Notes: generated by a model from the letters alone, not told the origin. A stretch of 64,000 nucleotides of DNA from Streptomyces griseus (GCF_900460065.1 NZ_UAVD01000025.1:1-64000); one strand, 5' to 3'; shown: positions 25,220-33,308, counted from the first letter of the stretch. Numbers and translations are program-made.

Positions 25220-26104
25220 CTAAGCCGTGTTGTCGGCGAGGGCCTGGAGCCGGGCCGGGGAGCCGTTGAACTTGTTGCGGTCCACGTCCCCGGAGACCCC
25301 GGAGACCCGGCCGGTGGCCGTGTACTGCCAGATCGTCCAGGTGGGGAAGCCGGCCGGGATGTTCGGGCTGCTGGTCCCCCAATGGGCCACCCAGAGGGGA
25401 GATTTGGCGGACATCCCGGTCCAGCTGCCGGTGCAGGTGTTCCACCAGCTCGCCGTCGTGTAGATGACGACGTCCCGGGTGGTGCGCGCCTTGTAGGTGT
25501 TGTAGAAGTCGTTGATCCATGTGCGCATCTGGGTCGTGGAGAGGCCGTAGCACATGGCGCCGTACGGGTTGTGCTCGATGTCCAGCACTCCGGGGAGGGT
25601 CTTGCCGTCCCTGGACCATCCGCCGCCGTTGCCCGCGAAGTAGCCCGCCTGCGTCGCCCCGTTGGAGACGTCGGGGCGGGCGAAGTGGTACGCGCCCCGG
25701 ATCAGGCCGGCGTTGTAGGAACCGGTGTAGTTCGCGCTGAAGCGGCTGTCCTTGAAGGACGTGCCCTCGGTGGCCTTCATGTAGGCGAAGTCGATGCCCG
25801 CGGCCTTCACCGAGCCCCAGTTGATCGCCCCCTGCCAGTGGGAGACGTCGACGCCCTGGACACCGCTGGTGTCCATCGGCGTCACGCCGCCCGGAACCGA
25901 GGAGGACGGGCCCTGCTCGATGCGGGTCCCCGCCCCCATCCACGCCTGCCCGGGCCGGACCGGCTCATCGGGGTCGGGCGGCGCGGCGGCGGCCGGGCCC
26001 GTGGCGGTCAGGACCAGCGCCGCGGCACTGCCGAGGGCTCCTGCGGCCAGCAGGGCCCTCCGGGATCTCTTGAGTCGGCGGGACGGAGAACGGTACGCGG
26101 GCAC
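25220..26104 (-). CDS. Exported GH25 lysozyme (muramidase)
   Basis: A 294-residue secreted 1,4-beta-N-acetylmuramidase of the Streptomyces cellosyl/Chalaropsis type. A signal peptide (RRALLAAGALGSAAALVLTATGPAAA) covers about residues 15-42. The GH25 barrel begins with GVDVSHWQGAINW and includes AGIDFAYMKATEGTSF, RGAYHFARPD, the catalytic acidic pair in PGVLDIEHNPYG, and WTIWQYTATG near the end. GTG 26104 is chosen since GGAGGTGGCT precedes it; an upstream in-frame ATG at 26140 has no such site. The 291 bp between this start and the VOC gene show no further gene. Confidence 0.92.
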   Translation of the reverse strand: MPAYRSPSRRLKRSRRALLAAGALGSAAALVLTATGPAAAAPPDPDEPVRPGQAWMGAGTRIEQGPSSSVPGGVTPMDTSGVQGVDVSHWQGAINWGSVKAAGIDFAYMKATEGTSFKDSRFSANYTGSYNAGLIRGAYHFARPDVSNGATQAGYFAGNGGGWSRDGKTLPGVLDIEHNPYGAMCYGLSTTQMRTWINDFYNTYKARTTRDVVIYTTASWWNTCTGSWTGMSAKSPLWVAHWGTSSPNIPAGFPTWTIWQYTATGRVSGVSGDVDRNKFNGSPARLQALADNTA

Positions 26105-26395
26105 AGCCACCTCCGGGCACGTTGACGGGAAGAGGGCCATGGCATCCGCATAGCGGACGCCATGGACATGTCATGAGTAACGCACGGGCGGCGGGAGGCG
26201 TAAAGAGGCCCTGCGGTCTAGACCTGTGCCGACCGGTCCCACCTGCGCGAACGCTCCGGATCGGCGAGAATTTTCACGCCTGAAGGCCCCCGGCGCCCGA
26301 CCCCGCCCCACGGGCGCGCCACGGCGCGCAAGGGCGGCGGCCGGTCACGGAACACCCCTTGCCCTCAGTATTCAAATTTGACTACGCTGTCGGGC

Positions 26396-27103
26396 ATGAC
26401 CGAGACGACCATCCCGATGCTGCCCTGCCGCACCTCGCTGATCGAGACCACCGTCGAGTTCTACACCGCCCTGGGCTTCGCGACGACGTACCTCCAGAAG
26501 AGTCCGTACGCGTACGCCGTCGTCGAGCGGGGAGCGGTCGAACTCCAGCTGTACGGCATGAAGGAGTACGACCCGGCCTCCTCCCACTCCGGGTGCTACG
26601 TCCTGACCGAGGACGTGGACGGCCTGCACGCGGCGTTCCGGACGGGCCTCAAGGCGGCCTACGGGCGCGTCCCGGCGCGGGGGCTGCCGCGCATCGGCCC
26701 GCTGAAGGACATGTCGTACGGGGTAAGGCAGTTCCTGGTGACCGACCCGACCGGGAACACCATCCGGATCGGGCAGCCGATCAGCGAGGACCAGAGCCAC
26801 CGGCCGGCGCCGAAGGAGACCTTCGCCCGCGCCCTGCACATGGCGGACCTCTTCGCCGACTCCAAGCAGGATCTGGCGGGCGCGGCGAAGATCATCGACC
26901 GGGCGCTGGGGCTGACGGACGAGCAGCCGACTCCGGTGCAGAAGCTGCGGCTCCTCGTCCTGCGCGGGGACATCGCGCAGCGGACGGGGGACGCGGAGCG
27001 GGCGGCGGCGCTGCTGGCCCAGGCCGCCGCGCTGCCACTCGACGCCGAGGAGCGGGACGTGGCCGCCGACACCCTGTCCAGGCTCGCGGAGCTGCGGAGC
27101 TGA
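26396..27103 (+). CDS. VOC (glyoxalase/bleomycin-resistance) protein with helical C-terminal domain
   Basis: A 235-residue two-part protein. Residues 1-125 form one vicinal-oxygen-chelate domain (PMLPCRTSLIETTVEFYTAL, FLVTDPTGNTIRIGQP), of the kind seen in bleomycin-binding resistance proteins. Residues about 140-235 form a TPR-like helical region (LFADSKQDLAGAAKIIDRAL, GDIAQRTGDAERAAALLAQA) probably used for protein contact or dimerisation. Metal ligands are not obvious, which favours a binding protein over an enzyme. Start ATG 26396; the leader is short. A strong terminator follows immediately. Confidence 0.85.
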   Translation: MTETTIPMLPCRTSLIETTVEFYTALGFATTYLQKSPYAYAVVERGAVELQLYGMKEYDPASSHSGCYVLTEDVDGLHAAFRTGLKAAYGRVPARGLPRIGPLKDMSYGVRQFLVTDPTGNTIRIGQPISEDQSHRPAPKETFARALHMADLFADSKQDLAGAAKIIDRALGLTDEQPTPVQKLRLLVLRGDIAQRTGDAERAAALLAQAAALPLDAEERDVAADTLSRLAELRS

Positions 27104-27138
27104 CGCCCGGCGCCGACCCGAAGGGGTCGCCGGGCGTC
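27102..27138 (+). terminator. Terminator of the VOC gene
   Basis: GACGCCCGGCG (27102-27112) pairs exactly with CGCCGGGCGTC (27128-27138) around a 15-base loop that can itself pair. The stem begins inside the stop codon of the VOC gene. Confidence 0.8.
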
Positions 27139-27194
27139 GGGCGCCCGCACCCGCCCGACACCGCCGCTCGGGCGGCGCCGTCAGGCGGACGGCG

Positions 27195-27461
27195 TCAGGC
27201 GGACGGCGTCAGCTTCTGTGCCGTACTGCAATGACTGGTCCGCGCGTGCCTCCACAACTGCACGATCGTCAGGGTGAACAGCGCCGAGAACGCGACCAGG
27301 AGCACCGTCACGATCACCGCCTGCCGTCCGCCGGAGCCCCGCTCCGCCTGGAGCACCAGGCCCAGCAGGCTGAGCACCGCCCCTGCGAGGTACACGGAAC
27401 GGATGCGGCGGAGCTGCCGCACAGCGCGAGGGGCGAGGGCTACACGCTTCATGAGGGCCAT
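27195..27461 (-). CDS. Small two-helix membrane protein of unknown function
   Basis: An 88-residue protein with two predicted membrane helices, IRSVYLAGAVLSLLGLVLQ (about 20-38) and AVIVTVLLVAFSALFTLTIVQLW (about 47-70), and a short basic N-terminus. No family is recognised. ATG 27461 is used; ATG 27452 (MKRVALAPRA) is an equally possible start and neither has a clear Shine-Dalgarno sequence. It converges with the VOC gene. Confidence 0.6.
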   Translation of the reverse strand: MALMKRVALAPRAVRQLRRIRSVYLAGAVLSLLGLVLQAERGSGGRQAVIVTVLLVAFSALFTLTIVQLWRHARTSHCSTAQKLTPSA

Positions 27462-27510
27462 GACCGCCGATTACCCCGAGGCGGCCCGTTCTACCCCGCG
27501 GCCGGCCACC

Positions 27511-27585
27511 CGGCCCCGGTCGCTCCGCCCGCCCCCGGCCCCGGTCGCTCCGCCCGACCCCGGCCCCGGTCGCTCCGCCCGACCC
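27511..27585. repeat. Three-copy 25-bp minisatellite
   Basis: CGGCCCCGGTCGCTCCGCCC starts at 27511, 27536 and 27561, an exact 25-bp period. Copies 2 and 3 continue with GACCC and copy 1 with GCCCC. Confidence 0.85.
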
Positions 27586-27735
27586 GGGCGGCGTACCGCC
27601 GAAGTGTCCCCGGACAGCGGAATGGGGCCCGGCCTCGCGGCCGGACCCCCCTCGCTTTCCCCTCCCGTCGGGCCTTCCCGTTCCCCCCGGACCCCTCCCC
27701 GGAAGTCCCGACGCCATGTGTGACCCGGGAGGGTA

Positions 27736-27758
27736 CGCAAAGGTTGCAGCCCTTTGCG
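27736..27758. terminator. Inverted repeat downstream of the DUF993 sugar operon
   Basis: CGCAAAGG (27736-27743), 7 bases, CCTTTGCG (27751-27758). The position 32 bp after the stop of the leftward operon suits a terminator. The TTGCAG/CTTTGC content also resembles a sugar-regulator operator, so its role is open. Confidence 0.4.
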
Positions 27759-27789
27759 ATCTCTTTACCCGAGCCTCGGCGCACGGCTC

Positions 27790-28626
27790 TCAGCAGGCGT
27801 GTTGCACATAGCGCTCCGCCACTTCCGCCAGGACCTCCGCCCCGTCGCGGGCCCACAGCGCCTCGTTGAAGATCTCCACCTCGATCGGGCCGTCGAAGCC
27901 GGCGGCCTCCACCTGACGGCGGAAGGCGCGGAAGTCCACGCTGCCGTCGCCGAGTTGACCCCGGCCCAGCAGAACACCCGCCGGGAGCGGGGTGATCCAG
28001 TCGGCCAACTGGAAGGAGTGGATGCGGCCGCCCGCGCCCGCGCGGGCGATCTCCGCCGGGGCCCGGTCGTCCCACCAGAGGTGGTAGGTGTCGACGACCA
28101 CCCCGACCTGCTCGGCGGGGAAGCGCTCCGCGAGGTCCAGCGCCTGGCCGAGGGTGGACACGACGCAGCGGTCGGCGGCGTACATCGGGTGCAGCGGCTC
28201 GATCGCCAGGCGTACGCCGCGCGTCGCCGCGTACGGGGCCAGCTCCGCCAGCGCGTCGGCGACCCGCTCGCGGGCCCCGTGCAGATCCCGGCTGTCGGGC
28301 GGGAGGCCGCCGGAGACCAGGACCAGGGTGTCGGTGGACAGGGCCGCCGCCTCGTCGATCGCCGACCGGTTGTCGTCCAGGGCGCGGGCCCGGTCGGCCG
28401 GGTCGAGTGCGGTGAAGAAGCCGCCCCGGCAGAGGCTGGTGACGGCGAGCCCGGCGTCGGACAGGAGGCCGGCCGTGCGCTCGACGCCGTAGGCCTGCAC
28501 CGGCGCCCGCCACAGACCGACCTTGCCGACGCCCGCCTTGACGCAGCCCTCGGCCAGTTCGGGCAGGGACCACTGCTTGACGGTCTCCTGGTTGATCGAG
28601 AGGCGGGAGAGGGGGCCGTCGCTCAT
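27790..28626 (-). CDS. TIM-barrel sugar-phosphate isomerase/epimerase
   Basis: A 278-residue AP-endonuclease-2/xylose-isomerase-like barrel. Probable metal ligands sit in GVRLAIEPLHPMYAADRC (Glu), GVVVDTYHLWWDD (Asp, His), RIHSFQLADWITP (His) and PIEVEIFNEALW (Glu), the usual Glu/Asp/His/Glu pattern of the family. It is the last gene of a three-gene operon and overlaps the DUF993 stop by 4 bp (ATGA). The substrate is unknown; context suggests it isomerises a keto-sugar or keto-inositol made by the dehydrogenase encoded first in the operon (inference). Confidence 0.85.
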   Translation of the reverse strand: MSDGPLSRLSINQETVKQWSLPELAEGCVKAGVGKVGLWRAPVQAYGVERTAGLLSDAGLAVTSLCRGGFFTALDPADRARALDDNRSAIDEAAALSTDTLVLVSGGLPPDSRDLHGARERVADALAELAPYAATRGVRLAIEPLHPMYAADRCVVSTLGQALDLAERFPAEQVGVVVDTYHLWWDDRAPAEIARAGAGGRIHSFQLADWITPLPAGVLLGRGQLGDGSVDFRAFRRQVEAAGFDGPIEVEIFNEALWARDGAEVLAEVAERYVQHAC

Positions 28627-29771
28627 CGTGCGCCTCCGTGGACCGTGAGCAGGGAGCGCATCCGGTGCTCGGCCAGCTCCGGGTCCGGGAACAGGCCCAG
28701 ACCGTCGGCCAGTTCGTACGCCTTCGCCAGATGCGGGAGCGAGCGCGCCGACTGGAGCCCGCCCACCATCGTGAAGTGGTCCTGGTGGCCGGAGAGCCAG
28801 GCCAGGAACACCACACCCGTCTTGTAGAAGCGGGTCGGCGGCCGGAAGAGGTGGCGGGAGAGCTCGACCGTGGGGTCCAGGAGGGCCCGGAAGCCGTCCA
28901 CGTCTCCCGTGTCCAGCACCCGTACCGCGTGCGCGGCCAGCGGGCCCAGCGGGTCGAAGATCCCCAACAGGGCGTGGCTGAAACCGCGTTCGTCGCCCGC
29001 GATGAGCTCCGGGTAATGGAAGTCGTCGCCCGTGTAGCAGCGCACCCCGCCCGGGAGACGGCGGCGGACGTCGATCTCGCGGGCCGCGTCCAGGAGGGAG
29101 ATCTTGATGCCGTCGACCTTGTCGGGGTGTTCGGCGATGACCTTGAGGAAGGTGTCCGTGGCCTCGTCGAGGTCGGCGCTGCCCCAGTAGCCCTCCAGGG
29201 CCGGGTCGAACATCGGGCCCAGCCAGTGCAGGATCACCGGCTCCGAGGCCTGGCGCAGGAGGTGGGCGTAGGTGGTGAGGTAGTCCTCCGGGCCCCGCGC
29301 GGCGCGGACCAGCGCGCGGGAGGCCATGAGGATCGGCCGGGCGCCGTGCTCCTCGGCCAGGGCCAGCTGCTCCTCGTACGCCGCGATGACCTCGGCCAGG
29401 GCGGGCGTCCCGTCGGCGGGCAGCTGGTCGGTGCCCACGCCGCAGGCGATCCGGCCGCCCACCGCCTTGGCCTCGGCGGCCGACCGGCGGATCAGCTCGG
29501 CGGCGCCCGCCCAGTCCAGGCCCATGCCGCGCTGCGCGGTGTCCATGGCCTCCGCGACGCCCAGGCCGTGCGCCCACAGGTGGCGGCGGAAGGCGAGCGT
29601 GGAGTCCCAGTCGACGGCGGCCGGGTCGTCCGGGCTGATGTCCGCGTAGGGGTCGGCGACCACGTGCGCCGCCGAGAAGACCGTACGGGAGGTGGGGGCC
29701 GGTGCTCCCGGGGCGAGGTCGAGCGGGGTGGCGCGGGGCATGTAGGGGCCCTGCGGGAGGTGGATCGTCAT
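28623..29771 (-). CDS. DUF993 protein (dihydrodipicolinate-synthase-like aldolase fold)
   Basis: A 382-residue protein that I recognise as DUF993, a family placed near the DapA/N-acetylneuraminate-lyase (beta/alpha)8 class. Visible barrel-like blocks are RIACGVGTDQLP, RPILMASRALVRAA, PVILHWLGPMFDPALEGYWG, and KVDGIKISLLDAAREIDVR, where the Lys of GIKIS is in the position of a Schiff-base lysine. It is likely a carbon-carbon lyase or dehydratase for a sugar-derived intermediate (inference; no member known to me has a proven function). It lies between the Gfo/Idh gene (40-bp gap) and the isomerase gene (4-bp overlap). Confidence 0.82.
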   Translation of the reverse strand: MTIHLPQGPYMPRATPLDLAPGAPAPTSRTVFSAAHVVADPYADISPDDPAAVDWDSTLAFRRHLWAHGLGVAEAMDTAQRGMGLDWAGAAELIRRSAAEAKAVGGRIACGVGTDQLPADGTPALAEVIAAYEEQLALAEEHGARPILMASRALVRAARGPEDYLTTYAHLLRQASEPVILHWLGPMFDPALEGYWGSADLDEATDTFLKVIAEHPDKVDGIKISLLDAAREIDVRRRLPGGVRCYTGDDFHYPELIAGDERGFSHALLGIFDPLGPLAAHAVRVLDTGDVDGFRALLDPTVELSRHLFRPPTRFYKTGVVFLAWLSGHQDHFTMVGGLQSARSLPHLAKAYELADGLGLFPDPELAEHRMRSLLTVHGGAR

Positions 29772-29811
29772 GTCAGCGGCCTCCGTCGGCGCCGCGGACC
29801 GGCCGCGCGGG

Positions 29812-30963
29812 TCACAGGTTCAGCTCCGGGACGTCGAGGCGGCGGCCCTCGGCGGACGACTTCAGCCCCAGCTCGGCCAGTTGGACGCCCCGGGCGCCGG
29901 CCAGCAGGTCCCAGGTGTACGGCTCGTCGAGGACGACGTGGCGCAGGAACAGCTCCCACTGCGCCTTGAAGCCGTTGTCGAACTCCTGGTTGTCCGGGAT
30001 CTCCTGCCACTGGTCGCGGAAGGACTCGGTGACCGGGAGGTCCGGGTTCCAGACCGGCTTGGGGGTCGACGAGCGGTGCTGCACGCGGCAGTTGCGCAGC
30101 CCGGCGACGGCGGAGCCGTGCGTGCCGTCGACCTGGAACTCGACCAGCTCGTCGCGGTTGACCCTCACCGTCCAGGAGGAGTTGATCTGCGCGACCGCCC
30201 CGCCCGCCAGTTGGAAGATGCCGTACGCGGCGTCGTCGGCGGTCGCCTCGTACGGCTTGCCCCGCTCGTCCCAGCGTCGCGGAACATGCGTCTGCACATG
30301 GGCGGTTACGGAGGTGACCTGGCCGAACAGCTCGTGGAGCACGTACTCCCAGTGCGGGAACATGTCGACGACGATGCCGCCGCCGTCCTCCGCGCGGTAG
30401 TTCCACGAGGGGCGCTGGGCCTCCTGCCAGTCGCCCTCGAAGACCCAGTAGCCGAACTCCCCGCGCACGGAGAGGATCTCGCCGAAGAAGCCGCCGTCGA
30501 TCAGGCGCTTCAGCTTCAGCAGGCCCGGCAGGAAGATCTTGTCCTGGACGACGCCGTGCTTGATGCCCGCGTCCCGGGCGAGCCGGGCCAGGTCGAGGGC
30601 CCCCTCGACGTCCGTGGCGGTCGGCTTCTCCGTGTAGACGTGCTTGCCCGCCGCGACGGCCTTCTTGATCGCCTCCACCCGGGCCGAGGTGACCTGGGCG
30701 TCGAAGTAGACGTCGATCGTGTCGTCCGCGAGGACCGCGTCCAGGTCGGTCGACCACTCGGTCAGCCCGTGGCGCCCGGCGAGCTCCGCCAGGGCGTCGG
30801 CACGGCGGCCGACGAGCACGGGCTCGGGCCACAGCACCTCGCCGTCGCCGAGATCAAGGCCTCCCTGCTCGCGGATCGCGAGGATCGAGCGCACCAGGTG
30901 CTGCCGGTACCCCATGCGTCCCGTGACGCCGTTCATGGCGATGCGCACTGTCCTGCGTGTCAC
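29812..30963 (-). CDS. Gfo/Idh/MocA-family NAD(P)-dependent oxidoreductase
   Basis: A 383-residue sugar or inositol dehydrogenase type protein. The N-terminal Rossmann start IAMNGVTGRMGYRQHLVRSI has an unusual GVTGRMG version of the dinucleotide motif, followed by DVYFDAQVTSARVEAIKKAV and the family's catalytic-region EKP in HVYTEKPTATDVEGAL. The C-terminal beta-sheet domain starts near DGGGIVVDMFPHWEYVL. GTG 30963 has GGAGGG six bases upstream. It is the first gene of the leftward operon and diverges from a LacI regulator. It would oxidise a sugar hydroxyl to a ketone for the downstream enzymes (inference). Confidence 0.87.
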   Translation of the reverse strand: MTRRTVRIAMNGVTGRMGYRQHLVRSILAIREQGGLDLGDGEVLWPEPVLVGRRADALAELAGRHGLTEWSTDLDAVLADDTIDVYFDAQVTSARVEAIKKAVAAGKHVYTEKPTATDVEGALDLARLARDAGIKHGVVQDKIFLPGLLKLKRLIDGGFFGEILSVRGEFGYWVFEGDWQEAQRPSWNYRAEDGGGIVVDMFPHWEYVLHELFGQVTSVTAHVQTHVPRRWDERGKPYEATADDAAYGIFQLAGGAVAQINSSWTVRVNRDELVEFQVDGTHGSAVAGLRNCRVQHRSSTPKPVWNPDLPVTESFRDQWQEIPDNQEFDNGFKAQWELFLRHVVLDEPYTWDLLAGARGVQLAELGLKSSAEGRRLDVPELNL

Positions 30964-30984
30964 GAAGGTCCCTCCATACAGCCG

Positions 30985-31000
30985 TAGCAAGCGCTTTCTA
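30985..31000. promoter_or_regulatory. LacI-family operator
   Basis: TAGCAAGCGCTTTCTA is a 16-bp palindrome with a single mismatched pair and the central AAGCGCTT typical of LacI/GalR operators. It lies between the Gfo/Idh gene (start 30963) and the LacI gene (start 31073), 21 bp upstream of the former, so it should control the leftward operon. Confidence 0.8.
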
Positions 31001-31072
31001 TCGAAGATGACGCTAGCCTGCCGACAGCGGCCGGACAAGAGGGGGCCGCACGTGATCTCACGGAGGACAGCG

Positions 31073-32173
31073 ATGACAGTCACCCTGGCGGATGTGGCGG
31101 CCCGCGCCCGGGTGTCCCCGGCCACCGTCTCGCGTGTGCTGAACGGCAACTACCCGGTGGCCGCGTCGACCCGGGAGCGGGTCCTTCGCGCGGTGGACGA
31201 CCTGGACTACGTGCTCAACGGTCCCGCGAGCTCGCTCGCCGCCGCCACCTCCGACCTGGTCGGCATCCTGGTCAACGACATCGCCGACCCGTTCTTCGGG
31301 ATCATGGCGGGGGCGGCCCAGACGCAGATCGGCGGACCCGGCGACGGTTCCGGGCGGGCGGGCGGCGAGAAGCTGGCCGTCATCTGCAACACCGGCGGCT
31401 CCCCTGAGCGCGAGCTCACCTATCTCACCCTCCTCCAGCGCCAGCGCGCCGCCGCCGTTGTCCTCACCGGCGGCGCGGTCGAGAACCCGGCCCACCAGGC
31501 GGCGATGTCCGCGAAGCTGGCGAAGCTCGCGGACGCGGGCACCAGGATCGTCTTCTGCGGGCGGCCCCCGCTGCCCGAGGGGGACGCCCTCGTCGCCGCG
31601 CTCACGTTCGACAACCGGGGCGGCGGACGCCGGCTCGCCGAGCACCTCGTCTCACTCGGCCACCGCAGGATCGGTTACGTCGCCGGGCCTCCGGAACGCA
31701 CCACCACCCGGCACCGGCTGGAGGGCCACCGGGAGGCGCTGCGGGCCGCCGGGCTGGACGCCGCCCCGGCCGGGGCGGACCGCGACCGGAGCTCCGACGA
31801 TCAGGAGCGGCTCACCGTGCACGGCCCCTACGACCGGCGCTCCGGCTACGAGGCCACCCTCGAACTCCTGCGCAGGGCACCGGACGTGACCGCGATCGTG
31901 GCCGCCAACGACACCGTGGCGCTGGGCGCGTGCGCGGCCGTCCGGGACCAGGGGATGCGGATCCCCCAGGACATCTCGGTCGCGGGCTTCGACGACCTGC
32001 CGTTCTCGGTGGACGCGGTGCCGGCCCTCACGACGGTCCGGCTGCCCCTCTTCGAGGCTGGCGCCCGGGCCGGCCGGCTGGCGATGGGCAAGGAGAACCC
32101 GCCGCCCGGCGGCATCGCGACCATCGCGGCCGAGCTGATGATCCGGGGGTCCACGGCGGCGCCCCGGGGGTGA
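31073..32173 (+). CDS. LacI-family transcriptional regulator
   Basis: A 366-residue repressor. The HTH is textbook: VTLADVAARARVSPATVSRVLNGNYPVAASTRERV, residues 2-38, followed by the hinge helix NGPASSLAAATS. The periplasmic-binding-like effector domain covers residues 60-360 with VGILVNDIADPFFGIMAG and AIVAANDTVALGACAAVRDQG. An extra loop of about 14 residues (about residues 84-97, GGPGDGSGRAGG) interrupts the early effector domain. ATG 31073 follows GGAGG by 6 bases. The operator at 30985-31000 suggests it represses the DUF993 operon until a sugar ligand binds. Confidence 0.92.
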   Translation: MTVTLADVAARARVSPATVSRVLNGNYPVAASTRERVLRAVDDLDYVLNGPASSLAAATSDLVGILVNDIADPFFGIMAGAAQTQIGGPGDGSGRAGGEKLAVICNTGGSPERELTYLTLLQRQRAAAVVLTGGAVENPAHQAAMSAKLAKLADAGTRIVFCGRPPLPEGDALVAALTFDNRGGGRRLAEHLVSLGHRRIGYVAGPPERTTTRHRLEGHREALRAAGLDAAPAGADRDRSSDDQERLTVHGPYDRRSGYEATLELLRRAPDVTAIVAANDTVALGACAAVRDQGMRIPQDISVAGFDDLPFSVDAVPALTTVRLPLFEAGARAGRLAMGKENPPPGGIATIAAELMIRGSTAAPRG

Positions 32174-32283
32174 GGCCGGTGCGGGCGGCGGCCCCGAGGA
32201 CCGGGACCCGGAGGTCCGGGGTCTCCCGGCCTCCGGCCCCACGCACCCCCGACGGCCGTCCCGGATCCCGCGGCGGGACAGCC

Positions 32284-32628
32284 TCAGCCCAGCAGCCCCA
32301 GCAGCCGCCCCAGCGCGTCCGCGACGGGCTGGGCCATGGGTCCCACGCTGTTGGCGATCTGGCCGAGCCGCGCCAGGACGAGGCCGCGCTCGGTCATGGC
32401 CTCGCGGTCCAGGGCGAGCACGGGCAGGGTCTCTTCGACCGCGCGGACCTGCTCCGGGGTGAGATGGGCCGTCAGGTCACGGAGTCGGGCGGTCAACTCC
32501 TGCACCGCGGCGCGGAGTTCCGGGTCCTGGGTGGCTCCGACGATGCCGTAGTTGATGCCGATCACCTGCTCTCCCCGCTGGTTGAAGACGGGGCCGTTGT
32601 AGGTCGTGTGGTGCGTGGGTTCGGTCAC
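32284..32628 (-). CDS. 114-residue helical protein with N-terminal YNGPVFNQ motif
   Basis: Unrecognised family. The N-terminal 30 residues contain THHTTYNGPVFNQRGEQVIG, a Gly/Asn/Gln-rich segment that also forms the C-terminal end of the protein encoded just upstream. Residues 35-114 are predicted helical (LRAAVQELTARLRDLTAHL, EQVRAVEETLPVLALDREAM) and end in a hydrophobic ADALGRLLGLLG. Start ATG 32628 overlaps the stop of the DUF6232 gene (ATGA), so the two are translationally coupled. The arrangement of a short shared motif at the C-terminus of one protein and the N-terminus of the next resembles paired amyloid-signalling partners; this is inference only. Confidence 0.72.
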   Translation of the reverse strand: MTEPTHHTTYNGPVFNQRGEQVIGINYGIVGATQDPELRAAVQELTARLRDLTAHLTPEQVRAVEETLPVLALDREAMTERGLVLARLGQIANSVGPMAQPVADALGRLLGLLG

Positions 32629-32682
32629 AGCTTGATCCCCGTGTTCGTCCCGCCGTTCTGGTTGAAGACGGGGCCGTTGTAG
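32578..32682 (-). repeat. Exact 25-bp repeat encoding the shared NGPVFNQ motif
   Basis: CTGGTTGAAGACGGGGCCGT and its next five bases occur identically at 32578-32602 and 32658-32682, in two different genes and both in the coding frame for YNGPVFNQ. Identity at silent positions indicates a recent duplication or gene conversion. Confidence 0.85.
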
Positions 32683-33308
32683 TTGTTCAACTCGTGCACG
32701 TACGCGGTGAACTCGGCCTCCGGGTGGTTGATCGCGTGGACGATCTGACCGGCGATCGTCCGCAGCTCGTCCACGCTCGGCAGCGTCACGACCGCCAGGG
32801 AGCCGCCGGCCGTCTCGACGGCCAGGATCGGCTTCGCCGGTTCGAGGAGTTCCTTGATGAAGTACATGACCAGACCGACCAGGAAGACGACGAACACGGG
32901 GTTGCCGCTCTCCCCGATCCGCGCGTCACCGCCGCTCGACGCGTTGACCACCACGTAGACGACGGCGGTGAGGGCCAGCCACTTCAGGAAGCTGAGGAAG
33001 GTGGCGCCTCGTTGCGGCTTGACCTTGGTGGCCTCGACCCGGGTGAGGTTGTCCAGCGGGAAGGCCGCCGAGCCGATCCAGAGCATGCGCTGGTTGACCG
33101 ACACCTCCAGGACGCCGCCGGGACGCGGCAGCGGCGGTATGGGCGGCTGCCCCTGCGGAGGTCCGGGCGGAGGGCCCGGCGGTGGCGGGGACGAGGAAGG
33201 TGGTGAGGAGGGCGGCGGCGTGGAGGGCGGCGCCGGTGACGGTCCGGACAGCCGCCCGGACGGTGGCGCGGATCTCTGTGGCTGCCCGAAGCTCCCAGTG
33301 GTGTCCAT
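32625..33308 (-). CDS. DUF6232-family membrane protein with C-terminal YNGPVFNQ motif
   Basis: A 227-residue protein. Residues 1-85 are a disordered Pro/Ser-rich N-terminus (PPPSSPPSSSPPPPGPPPGP). VLEVSVNQRMLWIGSAAFPLDNLTRVEA is a small beta domain of the type annotated DUF6232. Two membrane helices follow (FLKWLALTAVVYVVVNA and PVFVVFLVGLVMYFIKELL), then a cytoplasmic alpha/beta part (ILAVETAGGSLAVVTLPSVDEL). The end reads YNGPVFNQNGGTNTGIKL. ATG 33308 has GGGGGAG upstream. The next gene overlaps by 4 bp and repeats the motif. Function is unknown; possibly a membrane effector or sensor (inference). Confidence 0.78.
   Translation of the reverse strand: MDTTGSFGQPQRSAPPSGRLSGPSPAPPSTPPPSSPPSSSPPPPGPPPGPPQGQPPIPPLPRPGGVLEVSVNQRMLWIGSAAFPLDNLTRVEATKVKPQRGATFLSFLKWLALTAVVYVVVNASSGGDARIGESGNPVFVVFLVGLVMYFIKELLEPAKPILAVETAGGSLAVVTLPSVDELRTIAGQIVHAINHPEAEFTAYVHELNNYNGPVFNQNGGTNTGIKL

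Larger units (their letters stand above)
27462..27789. other. 328-bp intergenic region with repeats, no gene called
   Basis: Between the small membrane protein and the DUF993 sugar operon. It contains a 25-bp minisatellite (27511-27585), a CT-rich stretch (about 27650-27715) and an inverted repeat (27736-27758). Open frames here are low-complexity Gly/Arg or Pro/Ser strings and are not credible genes. Confidence 0.6.

Noticed and set aside
24456-26140. Amidase and GH25 lysozyme as a phage lysis cassette
   Set aside because: Both carry their own export signals, there is no holin or phage gene nearby, and codon use matches the chromosome.
27462-27717. A minus-strand frame with ATG in the gap downstream of the DUF993 operon
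   Set aside because: The translation is a Gly/Arg repeat string produced by the minisatellite and has no ribosome site.
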